Source of the DNA: Nocardioides sp. zg-1230
GTDB lineage: Bacteria > Actinomycetota > Actinomycetes > Propionibacteriales > Nocardioidaceae
Direction: 5' to 3'
Assembly: GCF_013155335.1 (NCBI RefSeq)
Contig: NZ_JABJQZ010000002.1
Coordinates: forward strand, 672,301-736,300
Length of the DNA: 64,000 bases
Positions 18,049-26,241 of this stretch are shown here, piece by piece. Under the pieces are notes generated by a model that did not search any database, had not been told where the DNA came from, and worked only from the letters and a program-made list of their open reading frames with translations. Each line of letters starts with the position of its first letter. Position 1 is the first letter of the stretch. The position numbers and the translations under genes were made by a program.

Positions 18049-19842
18049 ATGACTGAGACGGCTACCCGCGAGTTCACCACCGTCGGCGTGATCGGCCTCG
18101 GCACCATGGGTGCCGGCATCGCCGAGGTCTTCGCCCGCAACGGCTACGCGGTCGTCGGCGTCGAGGTCAACGAGGCAGCCGTGCAGCGCGGGCGCGAGCA
18201 CCTCGAGCACTCCACCGGGCGCGCGGTGAAGCGCGAGAAGATGACGCAGGAGCAGGCCGACGAGCTGCTCGGCCGGATCACGCTCACGACCGAGATGAAG
18301 GACCTCGCCGACGCCGACCTGGTGGTCGAGGCCGTCATCGAGTCGCTCGAGGTCAAGAAGTCGATCTTCCGCACGCTGGACGACATCGTCCGCCCCGACG
18401 CGATCCTGGCGACCAACACCTCCTCGCTGAGCGTCACCGAGATCTCGACCGCCAACGCCCGGCCCGGACGGGTCGTGGGCGTCCACTTCTTCAACCCCGC
18501 CCCCGTGCAGAACCTCGTCGAGATCATCCGCACCGTCGTCACCGAGCCCGACGTGCTCGCCGCCGTGCAGTCGCTGCTCGTCGACCTCGGCAAGAACCCC
18601 GTCGTGTGCGGCGACAAGGCCGGCTTCATCGCCAACACGCTGCTCTTCGGTTACCTCAACCACGCGGTCGCGATGTACGAGGGCAAGTACGCCTCCCGCG
18701 AGGACATCGACGCCGCCATGCGCTTCGGCTGCGGCTACCCGATGGGCCCGCTCGCCCTGCTCGACCTGATCGGTCTCGACACGGCGTACGAGATCCTCGA
18801 CACGATGTACAAGCAGGGCCGCGACCGCCTGCACGCGCCGGCGCCGATCCTCAAGCAGTACGTCACCGCGGGCCTGCTCGGTCGCAAGTCGGGCCGCGGG
18901 TTCTACACCTACGAGGCGCCCGACAGCCCGGTCGTCGTCGCCGACGCCCACACCCCGAGTGCGGACGACAAGCCGCAGCTGCGCCACGACATCTCGCTCG
19001 TCGGCGTCGTCGGCACCGGCACGATGGCCTCGGGCATCGTCGAGGTGTTCGCCAAGGCGGGCTACGACGTGCTGTTCACCGGCCGGGGCCAGGACAAGGT
19101 CGACGGCGTGGTCGCCACGATCACGAAGAACTTCGACAAGCAGATCCAGCGCGGGCGCGCGACCGAGGAGCAGAAGCTCGAGGTGCTCGGCCGGGTCCGT
19201 GGCACCACGTCGCTCGACGACCTCAAGGACGTCGACCTCGTCGTCGAGGCCATCGCCGAGGACCTCGCCATCAAGACCACGCTGTTCGAGAACCTCGACG
19301 AGATCTGCAAGCCCGGCGCCATCCTCGCGACCACCACGTCGTCGCTGCCGATCATCTCCATGGCCAAGGTGACCAAGCGTCCGCAGGACGTGATCGGCAT
19401 GCACTTCTTCAACCCGGCGGCCATCATGAAGCTGGTCGAGGTGGTGTCCACCGTCGCCACCGACGAGGCCGTCACCGAGACCGTGCTCGCGCTGTGCGAG
19501 AAGGTCGGCAAGGTCGCGGTACGGTGCGGCGACCGCTCCGGCTTCATCGTCAACGCGCTGCTCTTCCCCTACCTCAACGATGCGGTGAAGATGCTCGAGG
19601 CGCACTACGCCACCGCCGACGACATTGACACCGCCATGAAGCAGGGCTGTGCGCTGCCGATGGGGCCGTTCGAGCTGCTCGACGTGGTCGGCAACGACGT
19701 CTCGCTGGCCATCCAGCGCGAGCTCTACCTCGAGTTCCGTGAGCCGGGCTTCGCCCCGGCCCCGTTGCTGGAGCACCTGGTGACGGCCGGCTACCTCGGA
19801 CGCAAGACCGGTCGCGGCTTCCGCGACTACAGCGCGCGCTGA
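18049..19842 (+). CDS. Tandem-duplicated 3-hydroxyacyl(butyryl)-CoA dehydrogenase
   Basis: The 597-aa product is two complete short-chain 3-hydroxyacyl-CoA dehydrogenases in one chain. Copy 1 (about 8-295) has GLGTMGAGIAE, NTSSLSVTE and GVHFFNPAPVQNLVE. Copy 2 (about 315-597) has GTGTMASGIVE, TTSSLPII and GMHFFNPAAIMKLVE. Both keep the NAD fold, the catalytic His-Asn region and the C-terminal 3HCDH helical domain ending LGRKSGRGFY / LGRKTGRGFR. It should reduce acetoacetyl-CoA to 3-hydroxybutyryl-CoA, or run in reverse in beta-oxidation. This is the step before crotonyl-CoA in the ethylmalonyl-CoA pathway. A GAGCAT box lies six nucleotides before the ATG. Confidence 0.9.
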   Translation: MTETATREFTTVGVIGLGTMGAGIAEVFARNGYAVVGVEVNEAAVQRGREHLEHSTGRAVKREKMTQEQADELLGRITLTTEMKDLADADLVVEAVIESLEVKKSIFRTLDDIVRPDAILATNTSSLSVTEISTANARPGRVVGVHFFNPAPVQNLVEIIRTVVTEPDVLAAVQSLLVDLGKNPVVCGDKAGFIANTLLFGYLNHAVAMYEGKYASREDIDAAMRFGCGYPMGPLALLDLIGLDTAYEILDTMYKQGRDRLHAPAPILKQYVTAGLLGRKSGRGFYTYEAPDSPVVVADAHTPSADDKPQLRHDISLVGVVGTGTMASGIVEVFAKAGYDVLFTGRGQDKVDGVVATITKNFDKQIQRGRATEEQKLEVLGRVRGTTSLDDLKDVDLVVEAIAEDLAIKTTLFENLDEICKPGAILATTTSSLPIISMAKVTKRPQDVIGMHFFNPAAIMKLVEVVSTVATDEAVTETVLALCEKVGKVAVRCGDRSGFIVNALLFPYLNDAVKMLEAHYATADDIDTAMKQGCALPMGPFELLDVVGNDVSLAIQRELYLEFREPGFAPAPLLEHLVTAGYLGRKTGRGFRDYSAR

Positions 19843-19850
19843 CGAGCTGG

Positions 19851-20312
19851 TCAATCGAGGCAGAACTCGTTGCCCTCGGGGTCCCGCATCACGAGGTGAC
19901 CGGCCGTCATGGGCGGGGCGGGCTCGTGACGCTCCACCCGCGAGGCACCGAGGGCGACGAGGCGCTCGCACTCGGCCTCGAGGGCGGCCATCCGCTCCTC
20001 ACCCCCGAGACCGGGGGCGGCGCGGAGGTCGAGGTGGACGCGGTTCTTGGCGGTCTTGCCCTCGGGCACCCGCTGGAAGAACAACCTCGGTCCGGCCCCG
20101 TCGGGATCCTCGGCCGCGGACCGGGAGTTCCACTCCGACTCGGGCACGCCGATCTCGCCGAGGAAGTCGTGCCACGCGTCGAAAGGGTCCTGCCCCGGCG
20201 CGAGCTCGCGCCCGGGCGGGCCCGGGTTGACGTAGCCCATCGCGTCGGCCCAGAAGCGGGACAGCGCCTCGGGGTCGTGGGCGTCGAAGGTCACCTGGAT
20301 GGTCCGGCTCAT
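19851..20312 (-). CDS. VOC (glyoxalase-like) family protein
   Basis: The 153-aa product has the paired beta-alpha-beta-beta-beta units of the vicinal-oxygen-chelate fold: VTFDAHDPEALSRFWADAMGY at the start, NRVHLDLRA in the middle and MRDPEGNEFCLD at the C-terminus. It is a cytoplasmic metalloenzyme or binding protein of unknown substrate. The ATG at 20312 has CAGGAT six nucleotides upstream, consistent with its own leaderless promoter. It lies 65 bp downstream of the LuxR-type regulator in the same direction and converges on the dehydrogenase gene. Confidence 0.85.
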   Translation of the reverse strand: MSRTIQVTFDAHDPEALSRFWADAMGYVNPGPPGRELAPGQDPFDAWHDFLGEIGVPESEWNSRSAAEDPDGAGPRLFFQRVPEGKTAKNRVHLDLRAAPGLGGEERMAALEAECERLVALGASRVERHEPAPPMTAGHLVMRDPEGNEFCLD

Positions 20313-20377
20313 ACCGGCATCCTGCCGCGGACCACCGACAGCGGCACCCCCACGGAGGACGGGCAGGAAGTGCCCGG

Positions 20378-22795
20378 TCAGCGGTTGTCGACCACGAGCG
20401 CGGCGAGCCGGGCGCGCGTGTTGATGTCGAGCTTGCGGTAGATGTGGGTGAGGTGCGCGTCGACCGTGCGGGGCGAGACGTAGAGCTCCTCCGCGATCTG
20501 CCGGCTCGTCAGACCGTGCGCGACCCGTTCGGCGACCTGCCGCTCGGCGGCGGTGAGGGCGTCGAGCACCGACGGCCTCGCCGACGTGGTGCGGCTGAAG
20601 ACGGTGGTGATCAGGGCGACGCCGTCGGTGGAGAGGTCGTCGCCGTCGAGCCATTCGTCGGGTGCCCGGTGGGCCGGCACCACGTCGTAGTCGGCGGAGT
20701 AGCCCCAGCGCACCGCCTTGCGCGGCGTCCGCAGGGCGAAGGCCGCCGCGGCGAGGTCGCGCGCCTCGGGGAGGTCGCGCGCCCGGGCGACCCCGGCGAG
20801 CCCGTCGAGCACGTCGGCGGCGCGCAGCGGCAGGCCCATGGTGCGGCAGTGGTCGAGGGCCGTGAGGTACGTCGTCGTGGCCTGGTCGAGGTCGCCGAGG
20901 TCCACCAGCGCGCGACCGAGCAGCAACCGCGCGTCGACGCCGTCGCGACCCAGGCGGGCGGAGTCGGCGAGCGCCACGACGTCGGCCGCCAGGCCCGCGG
21001 CCCGCTTGGCGTCGCCCCGGACCAGCAGGTCGCGACCGTCCTGGGCGAGCACCGGCAGGCGGACGGCCCACGGCAGCGTCTCGCGGACGACGTCGGTGGG
21101 CACCCAGGACGGGTCGAGGTTGCGCAGCAGCGTCTCGGCGAGCAGCCCCACCCGGTCCTCGGCGAGCTCGCGGGCCTCGACGACGACGGCGCGCGTGGCG
21201 GCGATCGCCTCGGCGATGCGTCCCTGCTCGAGCGCGATCCGGGCCAGCACGGTGCGCAGCGACAGGTCGATCCATCGCTCGTCGCCGGTGGTGCGGGCGG
21301 GCATCGCGGCGACGGCGGCCTCCGTGGCCTCGGCGAAACGGCCCTGCGAGGCATAGACGTCGGCCAGCGTGCGGGTGGCCTGGCGGGTGATCGAGCCGTC
21401 GGGGTCGAGGTCGATCGCGCGCCTGGCCTCGACCTCGGCACTGGCCAGGTCGCCGGCGTCGAGATGCATCTCGGCCCGGATGGAGGCGGTCTTGGACAGC
21501 TGCTCCTCGGGGATGGGCGCGGCCGAGGCGTGCTCGTCGGATCGCGCGAGCAGCCACAGCCCCTCGTAGGTGCCGCGCATCTCCGAGGCCGCGATCCCGG
21601 CCCGTCGGGCGATCTGGGCGCCCATGGCGGGCGGTCCGTCCCCGCTCGAGAGGGCGCCCTCGAGGATCTCGACGGCCTCCCGGGCCCGCATCGAGGTGTA
21701 GAGCGAGGAGAAGATGCGGTTCGCGACGGAGTAGCCGTCCGCGCGGGTGGCCGGGTCCGCGCACGCGGTGAGCACGGCGTGCCGCATCGCCGGCAGGTCG
21801 CCCAGCCACTCGGCGTCGGCCGCGCCGTAGTTGTCGTGCTCCGGGGCGTGGGCCTGTGCCCACGCGAGCAGCCCGGCGCGGACCGCCGCCTGGTCCTCGG
21901 GCGTGGCCAGCGCCCGGGCGCGACCGCGGATGGGCGAGAGCATGTCGAAGTGGCCCTGCGGGTCGAGCTCGAGCAGGCTGCGCCGCACGAGGTTGCCGGC
22001 GATCTCGGCGGCCTCCGGCACGGAGACGTCCAGCACGCGGGCGAGCACGCCGAGCCCGACCTGGAAGTCGAGCAGTCCGATGCGGCGCAGGGCCGTGGCG
22101 CTGGCCTCGTCGAGGAGGTCGTGGGCGGAGTCGACGGCCTGGTCGAGGCTGACCGCGGACATGGCGTTGCTCAGCCCGACGAGTGCGGACTGCACGGCCA
22201 CCTGCTCGATGAGCAGCGGCAGCCCGCCGGTGGCGCGCAGCAGGCGGCGTACTTCGTGTGCCTGCTCCGCCAGGTCGACCTGCTGGCCGCCCGCGGTGCG
22301 GATGCGGCGCAGGAAGAGCTCGACCGCGGGTCCCTCGAGCGGGGAGCGCTGGGAGGGCACCGGCAGCGGTCCGACGCGTACGACGGACTCCGCCGGCTGG
22401 CTGGCCGTGGTCAGTGCCGTCACCACCACGCGGGCCTCGTGGGTGGCATCGAGCACCGACTGGAGCACCGGGCCGGCAGCGGTCGTGTCGAGGTCGAGCC
22501 CGTCGAGCACGAGGAGGCACTCGCGTCCGTCGACCGCCCGACCCAGGGCGCCCACCAGGGAGTCGCCGGGCGCGGTCTCGGCATCGAGGCTCTCCAGGGC
22601 CGCGACGAGCACGTCGTCGATGGTGTGCAGGTTGCGCGCGTCGACCCACGAGGCGGCCGCGGTCGCCGCGACGTGGCGCACCAGCAGCGTCTTGCCGCTG
22701 CCGGGCGGGCCGACGACTGTGACCCATCGCGACTCCTCCAGTGCTTCGTGCAGCGCGCGCTGGACGTCGTCACGACCGAGACAGGGGGACAGCAC
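20378..22795 (-). CDS. Large ATP-binding LuxR-family (LAL) transcriptional regulator
   Basis: The 805-aa product has an N-terminal STAND-type ATPase with Walker A GPPGSGKT (residues about 29-36) and Walker B LLVLDGLD. A long TPR-like helical middle (about 330-700, repeated ALxxGDLxxA patterns) follows. The C-terminal LuxR HTH is LTAAERQVAERVAHGLTSRQIAEELYVSPRTVDAHLTHIYRKLD. LAL regulators activate target operons on ligand binding; the target is not identified. GTG 22795 is supported by TAGATT six nucleotides upstream. The neighbouring VOC gene is the nearest same-strand candidate target. Confidence 0.92.
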   Translation of the reverse strand: MLSPCLGRDDVQRALHEALEESRWVTVVGPPGSGKTLLVRHVAATAAASWVDARNLHTIDDVLVAALESLDAETAPGDSLVGALGRAVDGRECLLVLDGLDLDTTAAGPVLQSVLDATHEARVVVTALTTASQPAESVVRVGPLPVPSQRSPLEGPAVELFLRRIRTAGGQQVDLAEQAHEVRRLLRATGGLPLLIEQVAVQSALVGLSNAMSAVSLDQAVDSAHDLLDEASATALRRIGLLDFQVGLGVLARVLDVSVPEAAEIAGNLVRRSLLELDPQGHFDMLSPIRGRARALATPEDQAAVRAGLLAWAQAHAPEHDNYGAADAEWLGDLPAMRHAVLTACADPATRADGYSVANRIFSSLYTSMRAREAVEILEGALSSGDGPPAMGAQIARRAGIAASEMRGTYEGLWLLARSDEHASAAPIPEEQLSKTASIRAEMHLDAGDLASAEVEARRAIDLDPDGSITRQATRTLADVYASQGRFAEATEAAVAAMPARTTGDERWIDLSLRTVLARIALEQGRIAEAIAATRAVVVEARELAEDRVGLLAETLLRNLDPSWVPTDVVRETLPWAVRLPVLAQDGRDLLVRGDAKRAAGLAADVVALADSARLGRDGVDARLLLGRALVDLGDLDQATTTYLTALDHCRTMGLPLRAADVLDGLAGVARARDLPEARDLAAAAFALRTPRKAVRWGYSADYDVVPAHRAPDEWLDGDDLSTDGVALITTVFSRTTSARPSVLDALTAAERQVAERVAHGLTSRQIAEELYVSPRTVDAHLTHIYRKLDINTRARLAALVVDNR

Positions 22796-23043
22796 GAAAG
22801 GAATCTATCGCTCCTTGGCGCAGGAGTTACGTAGGACTACGGATGCCGGGACCGGGCGCTTCGCGGGAGTCTTCTCGTACGCCGAGGGCATCGAGGCCGC
22901 GCGAGGGGATGGCCCCGCTGCCCACCGGCCGCTTGTCGGAGCAGGTCGCACATCGTCGGGGGTCGATGGGCGGCCTGCTCTTGCAGGTCCGAGCCACCCG
23001 AGCCAGCCCGCGTGACCTTGCCGCCGCTGCGTACTCTGGGGCC

Positions 23044-23814
23044 ATGGAACTCGTGCTCCTGCTGGTCGTCATCGGCGGCCTCGTCGCGGTCGCCGTCGGC
23101 GCGGGCAAGACGAGCAAGAAGCGAGAGCTGGCGCGTGTCGAGTCCGAGGTCGCACCGGTGAAGAAGCTCGCCGAGGAGGACGTCACCGCACTCGGCGTGG
23201 AGCTCCAGGACCTCGACATCGAGATGGCAGGGCAGCCGCTCGACGCGGGCGCCAACGCCGACTACCAGCGCGCCCTCGACTCCTACGAGTCGGCCAAGAC
23301 GGCCGCTGCCGCGCTGACGCGCCCCGAGGACGTCAAGCACGTCACCGAGATCCTCGAGGACGGTCGCTATGCGATGGCGTGCGTGCGTGCGCGGGTGGCG
23401 GGGGAGCCGCTGCCGCAGCGCCGGCCGCCGTGCTTCTTCGACCCCCGCCACGGGCTGTCGGTCGCGGACGTGCCGTGGACCCCGCCGGGCGGCGCGCAGC
23501 GCGAGGTCCCCGCGTGCGCGCTCGACGTCGAGCGGGTGCGTGCCGGCGCCGAGCCCGACATCCGCAAGGTGATGGTCGGTTCGCGGCGCGTCCCCTATTG
23601 GCAGGGAGGGCGGGCCTACCAGCCCTACGCGCAGGGCTACTTCGGCGCCTTCTCGCCGATGGACTGGATGTTCATGGGCATGCTCTTCGGCGGCGGCTTC
23701 GACGGCCTCGGCGAGGGCATCGGAGCGATCGGCGAGGGCCTCGGCGACATGTTCGGCGGCATCGGCGACGGCATCGGCGGCATGTTCGACGGCTTCGACG
23801 GGTTCGACTTCTGA
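23044..23814 (+). CDS. Membrane-anchored protein with Gly-rich tail, unknown
   Basis: The 256-aa product has one N-terminal transmembrane helix (residues 2-20, MELVLLLVVIGGLVAVAVG), a cytoplasmic helical region (25-110), and a Cys/Pro-containing central part (RRPPCFFDPRHG). The C-terminal 60 residues are Gly/Met/Phe-rich, repeating GEGIGAIGEGLGDMFGGIGDG-like units and ending FDGFDF. Such tails are often flexible or self-associating. I do not recognise a functional family, though the architecture looks like a conserved actinobacterial hypothetical. TACTCT-N6-ATG supports the start and an own leaderless promoter. Confidence 0.8.
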   Translation: MELVLLLVVIGGLVAVAVGAGKTSKKRELARVESEVAPVKKLAEEDVTALGVELQDLDIEMAGQPLDAGANADYQRALDSYESAKTAAAALTRPEDVKHVTEILEDGRYAMACVRARVAGEPLPQRRPPCFFDPRHGLSVADVPWTPPGGAQREVPACALDVERVRAGAEPDIRKVMVGSRRVPYWQGGRAYQPYAQGYFGAFSPMDWMFMGMLFGGGFDGLGEGIGAIGEGLGDMFGGIGDGIGGMFDGFDGFDF

Positions 23815-23878
23815 GTCCCCACCCTCACCGTCGAGGGTCGGTGGCCGTGGCCAGACGCCCCTGCGGGAGGATGGGCCG

Positions 23879-24646
23879 GTGAGCCTGCACCGCACCGAGC
23901 TCGGCGAGTCCGGGCCCCGCGTCGTCTTCTGCCACGGCCTCTTCGGGCAGGGCAAGAACTGGACGCAGGCGGCGAAGGCCCTCAGTGCCGACCACCGGGT
24001 CGTGCTCCTCGACATGCCCAACCACGGGCGCTCGCCCTGGACCGAGACCTTCGACTTCCTCGAGCTGGCCGACCTCGTCGCCGCCGACCTGGGCGACGAG
24101 CCGGTGGCCCTCGTCGGACACTCGATGGGCGGCAAGATCGCGATGTGCCTCGCCCTGCGGCACCCGGAGCTGGTCGAGCGGCTCGTCGTGGTCGACATCG
24201 CCCCGGCGGCGTACGAGAGCGGGCGGGAGTTCGTCGGCTACATCGAGACGATGCGTGAGCTCGACCTCGGCTCCCTGGGCAGCCGCGGCCAGGCGGAGGC
24301 GGCGCTCGAGGAGGCGGTGCCCAACCGGGTCGTGCGCAGCTTCCTGCTGCAGAACCTCCGACGCACCGACGACGGCTGGCACTGGCAGGTCAACCTCGAC
24401 CTGCTCGGCGAGGAGATGGCATCGCTCGTCGGCTGGCCCGCGGAGGAGCTCGGTGACGCGTCGTACGACGGCCCGGTGCTGTGGGTGGGCGGCGCCAACT
24501 CCGACTACATCTCCGACGACTACGCGCCGGAGATGGACCGCCGCTTCCCGCGCAACCGGCGGGTGCTGGTCAAGGACGCCGGCCACTGGGTCCACTCCGA
24601 GCAGCCCGAGGTCTTCCTCGAGGTGCTGCGGCGCTTCCTGCCCTGA
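23879..24646 (+). CDS. Alpha/beta-fold hydrolase (YbfF-like esterase)
   Basis: The 255-aa product has an oxyanion-hole HGLFGQGKNW segment, a nucleophile elbow GHSMGGKIA (Ser about 83), a late Asp near GGANSDYI and a catalytic His in KDAGHWVHSEQP. This matches small cytosolic carboxyl-esterase or thioesterase members of the family; the physiological substrate is unknown. The start is GTG 23879 with GAGGAT six nucleotides upstream. It follows the Gly-rich membrane protein by 64 bp and converges on the CGNR gene. Confidence 0.88.
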   Translation: MSLHRTELGESGPRVVFCHGLFGQGKNWTQAAKALSADHRVVLLDMPNHGRSPWTETFDFLELADLVAADLGDEPVALVGHSMGGKIAMCLALRHPELVERLVVVDIAPAAYESGREFVGYIETMRELDLGSLGSRGQAEAALEEAVPNRVVRSFLLQNLRRTDDGWHWQVNLDLLGEEMASLVGWPAEELGDASYDGPVLWVGGANSDYISDDYAPEMDRRFPRNRRVLVKDAGHWVHSEQPEVFLEVLRRFLP

Positions 24647-24661
24647 GCCAGGAGCCGCCCT

Positions 24662-25198
24662 TCAGGTGCGCTGGCGCGCCCGGTAGGCCGCGACGGCCTC
24701 GCGGTTGCCGCACGTGGTCGAGCAGTAGCGGCGCGACCGGTTGCGGGACAGGTCGAGCACGACGTCGTCGCAGTCGTCGGCCGCGCAGGTGTCGAGCCGG
24801 GACATCTCGTCGGCCCGGATGACGTCGACCATGGCCATCGCGGTCTCCACCACCACGCGCTCGTCGAGCGGCCGGTCGGGGTCGACGGCGTGGAGGTGCC
24901 AGTCCCAGTGGTGGTGGCGCTGCAGCTGGGGGAGCGCCTTGGCCCGCGCGAGCATGTCGTTGACGATGGCCGCCGCCTCGTCGCGGTCGGCGAGCAGCAG
25001 CGACCGCAGCGCGGGGCGGAGCCGGCGTACGGACTCGAGCTCGTCGGCGGTCGCGTCGTGCCGTCCCGTGTAGGGCCAGGAGGCGAGGAACGCCGACAGG
25101 TCGTCCACCGAGCCCAGCGGCTGGCCGGGCTCGTCGGTGGAGTTGACCAGCGCGACGGCTGCCTGCAGCGACGCGTCCGTGTCATCCGTGAAAAGCAT
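24662..25198 (-). CDS. CGNR zinc-finger transcriptional regulator
   Basis: The 178-aa product has an N-terminal ABATE-like stress-response region (1-130) and a C-terminal CGNR zinc finger: DTCAADDCDDVVLDLSRNRS, then RRYCSTTCGNREAVAAYR. These supply four Cys and the name-giving CGNR. It is probably a DNA-binding regulator of the divergently transcribed EamA exporter, a common arrangement. The ATG at 25198 is preceded by TAATGT and six nucleotides, a clean leaderless start. Target and ligand are inferred only from position. Confidence 0.88.
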   Translation of the reverse strand: MLFTDDTDASLQAAVALVNSTDEPGQPLGSVDDLSAFLASWPYTGRHDATADELESVRRLRPALRSLLLADRDEAAAIVNDMLARAKALPQLQRHHHWDWHLHAVDPDRPLDERVVVETAMAMVDVIRADEMSRLDTCAADDCDDVVLDLSRNRSRRYCSTTCGNREAVAAYRARQRT

Positions 25199-25230
25199 GT
25201 TGACACATTACAGGAGTCGCGCCTACGGTC
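25199..25230. promoter_or_regulatory. Divergent promoter between CGNR regulator and EamA exporter
   Basis: On the minus strand TAATGT (25210-25205) lies six nucleotides from the CGNR ATG. On the plus strand TTGACA (25200-25205), an 18-bp spacer and TACGGT (25224-25229) point towards EamA. The two promoters overlap in the TTGACACATTA segment, so binding of one factor could control both. Confidence 0.55.
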
Positions 25231-26241
25231 ATGACCGTGACGGCTTTGACCCATGACACCCGATCGTCCCGGACCGCGGCCGGGCTGCTGCTCGCCGTGG
25301 CGTCCGCCGTGACCTTCGGCATGTCCGGGGCACTCGCGCGCGGACTGCTGGACACCGGCTGGAGCGCCGGCGCAGCGGTGACCCTGCGCACCTCGCTCGC
25401 GGCCCTCGTCCTCCTGGTGCCGGGCCTGCTGGCGCTGCGCGGACGGATGCACCTGCTGCGCGCCAACGCCGGGCTCGTCACCGTCTACGGCATCACCGCG
25501 GTCGCCGGGGCGCAGCTCTGCTACTTCTACGCGGTCACCTACATGCAGGTCAGCGTCGCGCTGCTGCTGGAGTACACCGCGCCTGTCGCGGTCGTCGTCT
25601 GGCTGTGGGTGCGCCACGGCCACCGCCCGTCCGGTCTGACGGTGCTGGGTGCCGTGCTGGCCGCGGGCGGGCTGGTGCTCGTGCTCGACGTGATCTCGGG
25701 TGCCGAGCTCAGCACCGTGGGAGTGCTGTGGGCGCTGGGAGCGATGGTCGGCGCAGCGAGCTACTTCATCATCTCCGCCGACGAGGGCAACGGCCTGCCG
25801 GGCATCAGCCTGGCCGCCGGCGGCCTCCTCGTCGGGAGCGTCGTGCTCGGGACGGCCGGTGCGATCGGCGTCCTGCCGTTCGACACCTCGTCCGCGGACG
25901 CGGCGTACGACGGCTTCACGCTCCCGTGGTGGGTCACGGTCGTGCTGCTCGGGCTGGTCACCGCTGCCTTCGCCTACGTCACCGGCATCCTGGCCGGACG
26001 TCGCCTCGGCAGCCGGCTGGCGTCCTTCGTCGCCCTCGGCGAGGTGCTCGCGGCCGTCATCTGGGCGTGGCTGCTCCTCGGCGAGCTGCCCCGCCCGATC
26101 CAGCTGGCCGGGGGCCTGCTGGTGCTGGCCGGCGTGGTCGTGGTCAAGCTGGGTGAGGGGCGGGCGCCGCTCCTGGTCGAGCCCCTGCCGGAGCCCGAGC
26201 CGGAGCCGGAGCACGACCTCAGCGGGCGTCCTGCCGCTTGA
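25231..26241 (+). CDS. EamA-family (DMT superfamily) exporter
   Basis: The 336-aa membrane protein has about ten hydrophobic helices in two EamA repeats (the first from AAGLLLAVASAVTFGMSGALARG, the second from VLWALGAMVGAASYFIIS). It has a typical GEVLAAVIWAWLLLGE helix and a Pro/Glu-rich cytoplasmic tail (PEPEPEPEHD). It probably exports small metabolites or amino acids. Since TACGGT ends only 1 nt before ATG 25231, a leaderless transcript would begin at the in-frame GTG 25237, which may be the true start. Its 3' end overlaps the convergent AI-2E-type gene by 23 nt. Confidence 0.88.
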   Translation: MTVTALTHDTRSSRTAAGLLLAVASAVTFGMSGALARGLLDTGWSAGAAVTLRTSLAALVLLVPGLLALRGRMHLLRANAGLVTVYGITAVAGAQLCYFYAVTYMQVSVALLLEYTAPVAVVVWLWVRHGHRPSGLTVLGAVLAAGGLVLVLDVISGAELSTVGVLWALGAMVGAASYFIISADEGNGLPGISLAAGGLLVGSVVLGTAGAIGVLPFDTSSADAAYDGFTLPWWVTVVLLGLVTAAFAYVTGILAGRRLGSRLASFVALGEVLAAVIWAWLLLGELPRPIQLAGGLLVLAGVVVVKLGEGRAPLLVEPLPEPEPEPEHDLSGRPAA

